A stretch of DNA of 64,000 nt from Flavobacterium sp. (GTDB lineage Bacteria > Bacteroidota > Bacteroidia > Flavobacteriales > Flavobacteriaceae). The notes under the pieces were generated by a model, which saw only the letters and a program-made list of their open reading frames with translations, had not been told where the DNA came from and ran no database searches. The position numbers and the translations under genes are program-made. The DNA lies in NCBI RefSeq assembly GCF_039595935.1, contig NZ_JBCNKR010000004.1, positions 309,001 through 373,000 of the forward strand, read 5' to 3'. Below, piece by piece: positions 48,120-56,155 of the stretch; within the stretch, counting starts at the first letter, position 1, and every line of letters begins with the position of its first letter.

Positions 48120-49775
48120 TTAAAGCTTTATGTCATTAATAATTTTTCCATCATCGATCGTTATCATACGGCTGCATTTGTCTTTCCAGATGTCATTTTT
48201 CGAAGTAACAATTACCGTCCAGTCATTTTCTTCAGAAAGTAAAAAATCAACAATTTTACCCGAAGTCAATTCATCCATTTTATCAACCGGATCTTCAAGG
48301 AATAATATATTAGGTTTGTTTACAATGCTTCTTGCCAAAAGGATTTTTTGAACATCAGAAGCAGAAAGTTCACGTCCGCCCGGATGAATCTGATGTTCCA
48401 GTCCGTTCGGAAAAGTTTTGATATAAGGTGTTAAATTGACATTATCTAACGCCCATTTTAAATCATCGTTATTAATGGCTTCATTTCCAAAAAGAATATT
48501 TTCTTTGATCGTTCCTGCAAAAAGTGTATCGCCCTGTAAAAGAGTTCCGGCCTGCGCTCTGTAACTATCTTCATCGAGACGATTCATAAAATTATCGGTC
48601 ACGTACATTGCTCCGCTTTCCGGTTCAAGTAAACCTGCCAGCAATCGTAATAAAGTACTTTTTCCGGCGCCGTTTGTTCCTCTTAAAATAATTTTTTCTC
48701 CCTGATTTATTTTCAGGTTAATGTTTTTAAGGGATTTTTTATTGTGTTCCGGATAGTTGTAAGCAATACTTTCGGTTTCGATTGTAATTCCTGTTTCAGT
48801 TATGACAGAAGTTTTTGGAATGCATGAAATTTCCATATCCGTAACCTGACCTATTTTTTCTAAAGAAGTCAATACATCATAAAAAGATTCTAACCCAAAG
48901 ATGATTTTTTCTACAGAATTAATCAGCAGTACAATCACAATTTCAGCTGCTACAAACTGCCCAATGTTCATTTGATGGTGAATTACCAGAAAACCACCAA
49001 TCGACAAAAGAGCAGCCGTAACAATTACTTTAAAAATCGTAAGCTGAATGTATTGTTTTTTCATTACCTGAAAGTGCTTTTCACGGTAATTGACATATTG
49101 ACTCACATAACCATCGTTTCTGTCTAATGCATAATCAAAACCGCCTTTTCTGCGGAAACTTTCGCGGTTACGAGCAATTTCCTGAAGCCAAGCCGCTACT
49201 TTATATTTGAATTTAGATTCGTTAAGACTCGTTTCTAAACCATCTCTGTAAGAAAATTTAAAAATGATATACAGAATAACAATAAACAAAAGACCGATTA
49301 CGGTAAAAAACGAATGGTATAAAACCAGTAAAATAATCCCCAAACCAACCTGCAGAAAGGCTGTACAAAAGTCCAGCAAAAGTTTTGCAGTCCCTTTTTG
49401 AACCATAAGGGTATCAAAAAATCGGTTGGCTTTTTCAGGCGCGTATTCAGAATACATCTCTTTAAATTTAATTAAAGGCATTCTGTAAGCAAATTCAAAA
49501 GACGAACGAACAAAAATTCGCTGCTGCAGGTTTTCCACAATTCGCAATTGTAAAATAACCAATACTCCGCCAAAACCAACTCCAATAGTAACCAGAAAAA
49601 CCAGAACTATCCACGAAACACTAAGCTGTCCGCTTTGAATAAAATTAATAATTGCCTGAATTCCTAATGGCAGAGAGAGGTTGACCAACCCCGCAAAAGC
49701 TGCGTAAAATATAATTTGGTATACGTCGCGTTTGTCTAAAGCGAGTAAGTTGTAAAAACGTTTTAAAGGTGTCAT
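48120..49775 (-). CDS. Type I secretion ABC transporter with degenerate ATPase motifs
   Basis: A 551-residue half-transporter: about six membrane helices (to about residue 300), then an ATP-binding domain. Walker A (GTNGAGKS, about residue 365) and the Q-loop (LLQGDTL) are intact. The signature reads LSASD instead of LSGGQ, Walker B reads ILFLED with the D-E order changed, and the H-loop His is absent (VTSKND). There is no peptidase domain. The start ATG gives MTPLKRFYN; the longer frame begins with TTG. It heads an ABC-HlyD-TolC operon. ATP turnover may be slow or need another ATPase. Confidence 0.9.
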   Translation of the reverse strand: MTPLKRFYNLLALDKRDVYQIIFYAAFAGLVNLSLPLGIQAIINFIQSGQLSVSWIVLVFLVTIGVGFGGVLVILQLRIVENLQQRIFVRSSFEFAYRMPLIKFKEMYSEYAPEKANRFFDTLMVQKGTAKLLLDFCTAFLQVGLGIILLVLYHSFFTVIGLLFIVILYIIFKFSYRDGLETSLNESKFKYKVAAWLQEIARNRESFRRKGGFDYALDRNDGYVSQYVNYREKHFQVMKKQYIQLTIFKVIVTAALLSIGGFLVIHHQMNIGQFVAAEIVIVLLINSVEKIIFGLESFYDVLTSLEKIGQVTDMEISCIPKTSVITETGITIETESIAYNYPEHNKKSLKNINLKINQGEKIILRGTNGAGKSTLLRLLAGLLEPESGAMYVTDNFMNRLDEDSYRAQAGTLLQGDTLFAGTIKENILFGNEAINNDDLKWALDNVNLTPYIKTFPNGLEHQIHPGGRELSASDVQKILLARSIVNKPNILFLEDPVDKMDELTSGKIVDFLLSEENDWTVIVTSKNDIWKDKCSRMITIDDGKIINDIKL

Positions 49776-49860
49776 GAATTTATATATAAATACAAGATTA
49801 ATAGATGTTAATATACGAAAAATATCGCATTCAGGATTACAAAAATTTTCATAATCCAAT

Positions 49861-49868
49861 CAAAACTA
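49861..49868 (-). promoter_or_regulatory. Candidate -7 box of the ABC-HlyD-TolC operon
   Basis: The minus strand reads TAGTTTTG, matching TAnnTTTG, just after the stop of the preceding gene and 86 nt before the ABC start. No -33 element was seen. Confidence 0.45.
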
Positions 49869-49873
49869 AATAC

Positions 49874-50278
49874 TTATATTACATGTCGAGGAGGCGGTAA
49901 ATGTATCTTACCATGAAACCCAAATGAGAAAATCGGGTTGTCTATATAGTTTTTTCCTTTAAGATCATTTTGAAAATAAAAACCCGGCACAGAAGCATCA
50001 AGCGGCACAAGATATTCCAGCAAAGGAATCCCTTTTGCCAGCTTTGTAGTTTTTGTATCTTTTGTTTCGTAATCGTCCAGTTCTTCCGGAATTCCGTCGC
50101 ACTTAAAGATCTTCTTTAAAAAATTACAGGTAATTCCTTTAACCGAATGAGTTTCAGTATTCTCTTTTATAATTCGGCTAAAAGTACTGGAGATATTAAT
50201 ACTGCTCATTAAAAAATAGCCGATTAGTAACGCCTGAAGGCATTTACATAAAAGGCTATTTTTAATTCTGTTGAGCAT
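49874..50278 (-). CDS. Hypothetical protein, 134 aa, possible secretion substrate or accessory
   Basis: I do not recognise it. An N-terminal hydrophobic segment (about 10-26, SLLCKCLQALLIGYFLMSS) could be a signal or anchor. The rest is polar with several Cys, ending in a Pro-rich tail (IHLPPPRHVI). It lies directly upstream of the ABC-HlyD-TolC operon on the same strand, and this position is the only hint of a role. ATG at 50278 preferred over an upstream TTG. Confidence 0.6.
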   Translation of the reverse strand: MLNRIKNSLLCKCLQALLIGYFLMSSINISSTFSRIIKENTETHSVKGITCNFLKKIFKCDGIPEELDDYETKDTKTTKLAKGIPLLEYLVPLDASVPGFYFQNDLKGKNYIDNPIFSFGFHGKIHLPPPRHVI

Positions 50279-50401
50279 TGCAAAAAAATAAATTCCGGGG
50301 TGCAAGTTAAAACTAAATTTTCATCGCAACATTAGAATAACATTAGAATTCAAATTATTTACTATCCTTGATTTTACTGACTTTCTTACTAATAAAATCA
50401 T

Positions 50402-50425
50402 AAAAAAAGCGGCACAATGGCCGCT
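50402..50425 (-). terminator. Rho-independent terminator of the DoxX gene
   Basis: AGCGGC and GCCGCT form a GC-rich stem. On the minus strand it is followed by seven T residues. It lies 28 nt past the DoxX stop. Confidence 0.85.
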
Positions 50426-50452
50426 GTATATTTTTAATTTTAATTGTTGTTT

Positions 50453-50854
50453 TTAATCCCAATTATTGTTTTTTGAAAGGGCAAATTTTCCTCCTCCGGT
50501 AAAAAATAAAGCAAGAGCTGTAAAGAAATATAACCCCAGAAGTTCTAATTCCCATCCTCCGTGATCGCTTATTTTGAAAATATCCTGACTATGCGCCATT
50601 AAAACTGCTACCAAACAATTGAATGCATAAATCAAAGCCGCAATTCTGGTTCTAAAACCTACTACAATTAAAATGGGAGCCAAAACCTCTCCTATTATAA
50701 CGCCATAAGCGAAAAAGGCCGGAAGTCCTTTTTCAACAAGCATTCCACTTATAAATTCTAATCCGCCGCTGAATTTTGAAATACCATGCAGCAGCATTAA
50801 AAGTCCAATTGTAATACGAAGTATTAACAAACCAAAATCGTTGTTTTTTCTCAT
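50453..50854 (-). CDS. DoxX-family membrane protein
   Basis: A 133-residue protein with four predicted membrane helices and the DoxX pattern (RITIGLLMLLHGISKFSGG near the start, GVIIGEVLAPILIVVGFRTR in the middle). Family members are often linked to quinone or sulfur redox and stress. It stands alone, divergent from a TetR gene, with its own terminator. Confidence 0.9.
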   Translation of the reverse strand: MRKNNDFGLLILRITIGLLMLLHGISKFSGGLEFISGMLVEKGLPAFFAYGVIIGEVLAPILIVVGFRTRIAALIYAFNCLVAVLMAHSQDIFKISDHGGWELELLGLYFFTALALFFTGGGKFALSKNNNWD

Positions 50855-51024
50855 TTTTCAATAATTAAGTTACTAAATAATTAAAGTTTTGCCTTACAGA
50901 GTATTCTCTATTTATGAAAACCGTCAGAAGTAAAATAGTAAAAATATATGGCAATAAACAAGCATACTAAATTTTCGGTTTCTTACTTTTTCTAATAAAA
51001 ATGAAAAAAAATATTCATAACTAA

Positions 51025-51053
51025 ATAAACATTCATTTATTATTATATCTTTG
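51025..51053 (+). promoter_or_regulatory. Promoter and candidate operator of the TetR-MFS operon
   Basis: TATCTTTG (51046-51053) matches the -7 consensus. Just before it, 51025-51040 holds ATAAA and TTTAT inverted arms around CATTCA, where a TetR dimer could block the promoter. Confidence 0.5.
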
Positions 51054-51085
51054 CAGAGTCAATTCACTATTAAATCCTTTTCAAT

Positions 51086-51679
51086 TTGAGAACCCGAGAC
51101 ATTAATAAAGAAGAATTAGTCAAAGAGAAAACTATAGAAATGATTGTAAAGTATGGTATCGAAGGCTTTACAATGAACAAACTCGCCAAAGAGTGCGGCA
51201 TTTCTGTAGCGACACTTTACATTTATTATGCTGACAAGGAGGATCTGATCAAAAAAATTGGAACTGAAATGGGAACTTACTTTTTTAAAAGTTCGCTTAA
51301 AGATTTCTCACCAGATATGCCTTTTGCAGTAGGTCTGGCCAAGCAATGGGAAAATCGATCAGAGTTTATGCTGAAAAACACTGATAAGATTGCCTGCTGG
51401 GAAATTCTTCAAAATTCGAATTACGGTGAACACATCGTAAACGAGAGTTTGATGGAATTAAAAGAAATCATGATGCAATTTTTACACGGCGCAATTGAAA
51501 GAAAGGAAATTGTACCTGTAACTAAAGAAGTATTCTGGAGCATTGCCTACGGGCCTTTATATAACTTGCTTCGTTTTCATGAAAAAGGAAAAGGACTTGG
51601 GGGTACCACTCCATTTACATTAACAAAGGAAATTCAACAAGAAGCTTTTAGACTCGTGATAAAAGCATTAACACCTTAA
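51086..51679 (+). CDS. TetR-family regulator (TTG start)
   Basis: A 197-residue repressor with an N-terminal helix-turn-helix (GFTMNKLAKECGISVATLYIYY) and a helical ligand domain. The N-terminus RTRDINKEELVKEKTIEMI is typical of the family, and no ATG lies upstream in frame, so a TTG start is favoured. The next ATG is inside the DNA-binding domain. A good promoter lies 33 nt before. It heads an operon with a 70-residue protein and an MFS exporter and probably represses it. Confidence 0.85.
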   Translation: MRTRDINKEELVKEKTIEMIVKYGIEGFTMNKLAKECGISVATLYIYYADKEDLIKKIGTEMGTYFFKSSLKDFSPDMPFAVGLAKQWENRSEFMLKNTDKIACWEILQNSNYGEHIVNESLMELKEIMMQFLHGAIERKEIVPVTKEVFWSIAYGPLYNLLRFHEKGKGLGGTTPFTLTKEIQQEAFRLVIKALTP

Positions 51680-51689
51680 ATTTTATGTT

Positions 51690-51902
51690 ATGAATGTATT
51701 GATTTTTGCAACTAATATAAAAACTGAATCCAGTAAAAACAAAATCGCAACATTCTTAAACGCCAATAAATCTATTCTGCAATGGACTATTGATCAGGAA
51801 GATATTGACTGCGTATTGAGAGTTATAAGCGAAAAACTAAATGCAGCCCAGATAATCGATTTATTGAATTTTCACGATTTTGACTGCAAAGAATTACAAT
51901 AA
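51690..51902 (+). CDS. Hypothetical small protein, 70 aa, in the efflux operon
   Basis: I do not recognise a specific family. The order of hydrophobic strands and helices (NVLIFATNI, helix, ILQWTIDQED, VLRVIS, helix) suggests a small alpha/beta fold like ferredoxin-like HMA domains, but with no CxxC metal site. It starts 10 nt after the TetR stop and ends 4 nt before the MFS start, so it is translated as part of the efflux operon. Confidence 0.7.
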   Translation: MNVLIFATNIKTESSKNKIATFLNANKSILQWTIDQEDIDCVLRVISEKLNAAQIIDLLNFHDFDCKELQ

Positions 51903-51906
51903 TTTT

Positions 51907-53148
51907 ATGAACGAAAAACAAACTCAGACACCAGGTTTTAATGGCTATCAAAAACTGGTTATATTTCTTTTAGCCATGACACAATTTACGGTTGTGCTCG
52001 ATTTTATGGTAATGTCACCGCTTGGAGATATTATGATGAAAACTTTAAAAATTACGGCTTCTCAATTTGGTATAGCCGTTTCTGCTTATGCTTTCAGTGC
52101 CGGAATTTCGGGATTGTTAACAGCAGGATTTGCAGATAAATTTGATAGAAAAAAATTGTTACTTTTCTTTTATATCGGTTTTACAATCGGAACTTTATTT
52201 TGTGCTTTGGCGCCTAATTTTTATCTGTTAGTTGCGGCACGTGTATTTACCGGTTTATTTGGCGGTGTAATTGGCTCTATTTCTCTTGCAATTGTGGCAG
52301 ATTTATTCAGTTTACAGCAAAGAGGAAAAGTAATGGGATTTATTCAAATGGGATTTGGTGTAAGTCAGGTTCTCGGAATTCCGATTGGTTTATACATTGC
52401 CAATGCCTGGGGCTGGCACGTTCCGTTTTTATGGATCGCAGCTATGGCGGCCATTATTACGATAATTTTATACATCAGATTGAAACCTGTTACGGAACAT
52501 TTACACTTAAAACAAGAGAAAACTGCTATAATGCACTTAATTCATACTGTTTCTAAAAAGAATTATCAGGTTGGTTTTTTAGCTACTGCCCTGCTTTCTG
52601 TTGGAGGATTTATGATGATGCCTTTTGGAAGTGCGTTTGCCATCAACAATCTTAAAGTAACTAATGAAGAACTACCTTTATTGTTTATGATTACCGGAAT
52701 TGCAACTCTTATTACCATGCCGTTTATTGGTAAATTAAGCGACAGAGTAAATAAATTCAAAATCTTTGCATTTGCTACTGTATCTGCTGTGATTTTAATT
52801 AATATTTATTCGCATTTTGGCCCAACACCATTTTACGTTGTATTGACTATAAATGTATTTATGATGGCGACAATTATGAGCAGAATGGTTCCGTCGACAA
52901 CTTTAACATCTGCTATTCCTGATCCGCAGGATCGCGGCGCGTTTATGAGTATCAACTCTTCTTTGCAGCAAATGGCCGGAGGTTTTGGAGCTGTAATCGC
53001 GGGATTAATCATTTATCAAAAAGACAGTTATGCACCACTTGAACATTACGATATTCTCGCAATGGTAGCTTCTGGAATTATGCTGCTTACTATATTTTTA
53101 GTTTACAGAGTAAGCAAAATTGTAGATCAAAAAGTAAATAAATTATAA
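51907..53148 (+). CDS. MFS transporter (drug-efflux type)
   Basis: A 413-residue major facilitator with 12 predicted helices, and the motif between helices 2 and 3 (GFADKFDRKKLL) of the DHA family. The ATG 4 nt after the preceding stop is used; the longer frame begins inside that gene. In an operon with a TetR repressor it is most likely a regulated exporter of toxic compounds. A strong terminator follows. Confidence 0.9.
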   Translation: MNEKQTQTPGFNGYQKLVIFLLAMTQFTVVLDFMVMSPLGDIMMKTLKITASQFGIAVSAYAFSAGISGLLTAGFADKFDRKKLLLFFYIGFTIGTLFCALAPNFYLLVAARVFTGLFGGVIGSISLAIVADLFSLQQRGKVMGFIQMGFGVSQVLGIPIGLYIANAWGWHVPFLWIAAMAAIITIILYIRLKPVTEHLHLKQEKTAIMHLIHTVSKKNYQVGFLATALLSVGGFMMMPFGSAFAINNLKVTNEELPLLFMITGIATLITMPFIGKLSDRVNKFKIFAFATVSAVILINIYSHFGPTPFYVVLTINVFMMATIMSRMVPSTTLTSAIPDPQDRGAFMSINSSLQQMAGGFGAVIAGLIIYQKDSYAPLEHYDILAMVASGIMLLTIFLVYRVSKIVDQKVNKL

Positions 53149-53178
53149 TGGAGATTTCTTAGGATTTCTTCAAATTTT

Positions 53179-53214
53179 AAAAGGGCTGTTTCATACATCG
53201 AAACAGCCCTTTTG
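53179..53214 (+). terminator. Rho-independent terminator of the TetR-MFS operon
   Basis: AAAAGGGCTGTTTC pairs perfectly with GAAACAGCCCTTTT around a 7-nt loop, followed by T-rich DNA. Confidence 0.92.
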
Positions 53215-53267
53215 TTTTAGCTTCGGAGAAGCGGAATATTTATAGCAAAAAATGACGTTTACAATAT

Positions 53268-53327
53268 AAAGCTCCAGAGGAGCGACATATATCAGATTAT
53301 AAATATATGTCGCTCCTCTGGAGCTTT
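53268..53327. repeat. Inverted repeat with 25-nt perfect arms
   Basis: Arms at 53268-53292 and 53303-53327 are exact inverted copies. Each contains its own small palindrome (GCTCCAGAGGAGC), matching the nested plan of the elements at 6.0 and 45.2 kb with a different sequence. The right arm runs into a T run, so it could also act as a terminator. Confidence 0.92.
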
Positions 53328-53530
53328 TTTATTTGTTTTTCATTAAAATCTATAAATATTTTACCCCTTCGGGGCATTTTTTACTCCTCGTATTTTTATA
53401 TCTTAAAACTTAATAAATATATATCCCTACTTTCAACACTTTACATAAAAAACATAAAAATCATTAAATCAAAGTTTTAACACCTCTTATAAATTTTCAA
53501 AACTTTTCGTACCAAAAAACAAACCTTTTA

Positions 53531-53556
53531 TGACATAAAATCTTACTCTTATGTCA
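53531..53556. promoter_or_regulatory. Inverted repeat, possible operator of the redox cluster
   Basis: TGACATAA and TTATGTCA are perfect 8-nt inverted arms separated by 10 nt, about 270 nt before the first cluster gene. The arm length and spacing suit a dimeric regulator. Confidence 0.45.
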
Positions 53557-53827
53557 ATTTCTCAATCTCGGCTTTGTATCTCAAGTAATTTTAGTAGAAA
53601 AAACAAAGCTCAATATAAAAACTAATACTAACGTATCGAGGTTAAGCAAGTGCTACTGCTTAAACTTCAAAATTTGCAGAAAACAGCCAATAGTATATCC
53701 AGCCTTTACTATCGGAGAAATAACTGCATCTATACTTATCGTACTTGTTAGCATATTGGACTTAAACATTAATCAAAAAATAATCAACAAAAACAATGTT
53801 TAACCCTTTAACTCCCAAAAAACTAAC

Positions 53828-54256
53828 ATGGAACCTATTTCCCAAACAAAGCTCTTTTTAGAGATTTCGGCTATTCTTACCGGTTTCACTAAAACCGAAC
53901 TCAAAGCCACCGGAATGCTCGAAAGCTACTACAACACGATTCAAAAGAACACAGACAAACAAGACATCGATTATTTCTTTGTTGATGTGTATGCACTCTT
54001 AAATGACAAATCTTATAAACCAGAACAAATTGAAGATATACTGGCTTCGCAATATCTGGCTGATTCTGCTTATAATGGTCTGGCTAAAAACATCATTATC
54101 CTTTGGTATACCGGAAACTGGGGAAGCGAGGTAATTTCATCTGCTTCATACATTCAGGGACTTATGTGGAATGCTGCCCATACTCATCCGCCCGGAGCGA
54201 AACAACCTGGTTATGGCTCATGGGCTGAACTTCCGCTGACAGTAAAAAATTCTTAA
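53828..54256 (+). CDS. FAD-SLDH-type sugar/alcohol dehydrogenase small subunit
   Basis: A 142-residue protein of the sorbitol dehydrogenase small-subunit family (FAD-SLDH type), recognised by NIIILWYTGNWG, SYIQGLMWNAAH and the end HPPGAKQPGYGSWAELP. Family members usually carry a Tat signal and escort a GMC catalytic subunit to the periplasm, but here no signal peptide is visible. It starts the redox cluster, 16 nt before the GMC gene, which is certainly its partner. Confidence 0.82.
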   Translation: MEPISQTKLFLEISAILTGFTKTELKATGMLESYYNTIQKNTDKQDIDYFFVDVYALLNDKSYKPEQIEDILASQYLADSAYNGLAKNIIILWYTGNWGSEVISSASYIQGLMWNAAHTHPPGAKQPGYGSWAELPLTVKNS

Positions 54257-54272
54257 TCAAAAAGATAATCAA

Positions 54273-56150
54273 ATGGAAAATAATTATGATGTAGTAATTG
54301 TTGGTTCTGGAATCGCGGGGTCAATAATAGCTAAGGTACTTACAAATGCTGGTAAGAAAGTATTAATGCTGGAAGCAGGTCTTTCAGCTGGTATGGCAAT
54401 GGATCAGGATGCTAATTATAGAAACTATCAGGATTATCTTAATACATTTTATAATGCTTCTGCAAAAGTTCCGAATGCGCCTTATCCAAATATTAAAGAT
54501 GCACAGTCAATCAATGTTCTTGATATCGAGAAAATACCTAAAAATCGTCCTGCTACAAAAGGATATTTGGTACAAATGGGACCAATTCCTTTCGCGAGTG
54601 ACAATACAAGAGCGCCCGGAGGAACTACTCTGCACTGGCTTGGAACAACGCTTAGAATGCTGCCAAATGATTTTGTGATGAAATCTAAATACGGAGTTGG
54701 TGTAGACTGGCCAATTAAGTATGAAGACATGTCTCGCTATTATCAAATGGCTGAAAACGAAATTGGTGTTTCCGGAAATATAGATGATCAAAATTATCCC
54801 ATTGAACAAAAAAACATTTTTGGGAAAGATTATGTATTTCCAATGAAAGAAATTCCAACAAGCTATCTTGATGGTGTCATGAAAAAGGTAATTGACAAAA
54901 ACAGTAAAATTATACTTAATGACAAAGAATATAAACTGTATTGCATCAGTACGCCACAGGGAAGAAATTCAATCCCTAACTTAAAATATAATATCAGCGG
55001 TGTCGAATGGAATCGTGCCACAAAAACATTAGATATTATAAAAAATGACGCTGAAAATTACGATCCGGTTGGTTCAAACTGGGATCAGTATACAGGACAG
55101 CGCTGCGAAGGAAATGCCAGCTGTGTACCAATTTGTCCGGTTCAGGCTAAATACAACGCTATAAAAACATTCAAAAAATGTGATATGGGAAATCTCGTTG
55201 TAAAAACACAAGCCGTAGCTTCCCGATTGTTAATTAATGAAACTTCAAACTGGATTAACGGTGTGGAATATAAAACCTACATCAATGGAAGTTCTTCTGA
55301 ATATGAAACACATACTGCTAAAGGAACTTTGTATGTAATGGCCTGCAGTGCTATCGAAAATGCTAAATTATTATTGGCTTCAGGTGCAGCAAACAGCAGC
55401 GATCAGGTTGGTCGTAATTTAATGGATCACATGACTGTTTTGAGATGGGGATTAGCAAAAGATCCTATTTATCCATATCGAGGTCCGGGTTCGACTTCAA
55501 ACATTCCAACTTTTAGAGATGGAGAATTCCGTAAAGATCACGCTGCATGGATTTTGCCACTTGATAACTGGGGCTGGGCTTGGCCAACAGGTGCACCTGC
55601 AACTAATGTTATCAATGCTGTAAACGAAGGTATTATCGGAAAAAAACTTCGTGCTGCATTAGAAAACAATGTAACACGTCAATTCTTTACTCACTTCGAA
55701 TGCGAGCAGGCTCCAGATCCTGACAACCGTGTTACTATCGATCCTCAATACAAAGATAACATTGGCAATTACAGACCTGTAATTCATTATAAAGCAACAG
55801 AATATATGCTGAAAGCTTTTGAAGCAACAGGAATTGTTTCTGAGCAAATGTTTAGTCAGTGTGGTATCGAAGATTTTACTTCTTACAATCCTACTGATCC
55901 TGATTATGTGACTTACAAAGGTAAGGGCTACACATTTGCAGGTGCAGGACACATTGTAGGAACTCACAGAATGGGATTCACTAAAGACGATTCTGTTGTA
56001 GATGCTAATATGCGTACGTGGGATCACGAAAATCTTTACCTGGTTGGCTGTGGAAATATGCCGACTCTTGGCACCTCAAACCCAACTCTAACTATGTCTG
56101 CTTTGACTTTTAAAGCGGCAGAAGCCATCCTTCAACAACTTGAACAATAA
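54273..56150 (+). CDS. GMC-family FAD dehydrogenase with Cys cluster motif
   Basis: A 625-residue flavoprotein: N-terminal FAD-binding motif (VGSGIAG, residues 10-16), a C-x5-C-x3-C motif (Cys278, Cys284, Cys288) of the kind that binds a 3Fe-4S cluster in bacterial FAD-glucose dehydrogenases, and a C-terminal GMC domain with catalytic His in GTHRMG and the NPTLT motif. No Tat signal or cytochrome subunit is encoded, unlike gluconate dehydrogenases, so the electron acceptor is unclear. The substrate is an alcohol or sugar by family, not proven. Confidence 0.9.
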   Translation: MENNYDVVIVGSGIAGSIIAKVLTNAGKKVLMLEAGLSAGMAMDQDANYRNYQDYLNTFYNASAKVPNAPYPNIKDAQSINVLDIEKIPKNRPATKGYLVQMGPIPFASDNTRAPGGTTLHWLGTTLRMLPNDFVMKSKYGVGVDWPIKYEDMSRYYQMAENEIGVSGNIDDQNYPIEQKNIFGKDYVFPMKEIPTSYLDGVMKKVIDKNSKIILNDKEYKLYCISTPQGRNSIPNLKYNISGVEWNRATKTLDIIKNDAENYDPVGSNWDQYTGQRCEGNASCVPICPVQAKYNAIKTFKKCDMGNLVVKTQAVASRLLINETSNWINGVEYKTYINGSSSEYETHTAKGTLYVMACSAIENAKLLLASGAANSSDQVGRNLMDHMTVLRWGLAKDPIYPYRGPGSTSNIPTFRDGEFRKDHAAWILPLDNWGWAWPTGAPATNVINAVNEGIIGKKLRAALENNVTRQFFTHFECEQAPDPDNRVTIDPQYKDNIGNYRPVIHYKATEYMLKAFEATGIVSEQMFSQCGIEDFTSYNPTDPDYVTYKGKGYTFAGAGHIVGTHRMGFTKDDSVVDANMRTWDHENLYLVGCGNMPTLGTSNPTLTMSALTFKAAEAILQQLEQ

Positions 56151-56155
56151 CTATT

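Larger units (their letters stand above)
53149..53827. other. Long intergenic region before the redox cluster (679 bp)
   Basis: It holds the MFS terminator, a 25-bp-arm inverted repeat (53268-53327), a small CCCC/GGGG hairpin at 53364-53374, a TGACATAA-N10-TTATGTCA inverted repeat (53531-53556) and about 200 nt of AT-rich leader before the first dehydrogenase gene. No consensus -7 box or small gene was found. Confidence 0.7.

Noticed and set aside
53364..53374. CCCC/GGGG hairpin as a terminator
   Set aside because: The stem is only 4 bp and the true terminator of the MFS operon is already present at 53179-53214.
54482..54809. Minus-strand frames opposite the GMC gene
   Set aside because: They overlap the conserved FAD dehydrogenase and show no domain or start signal.
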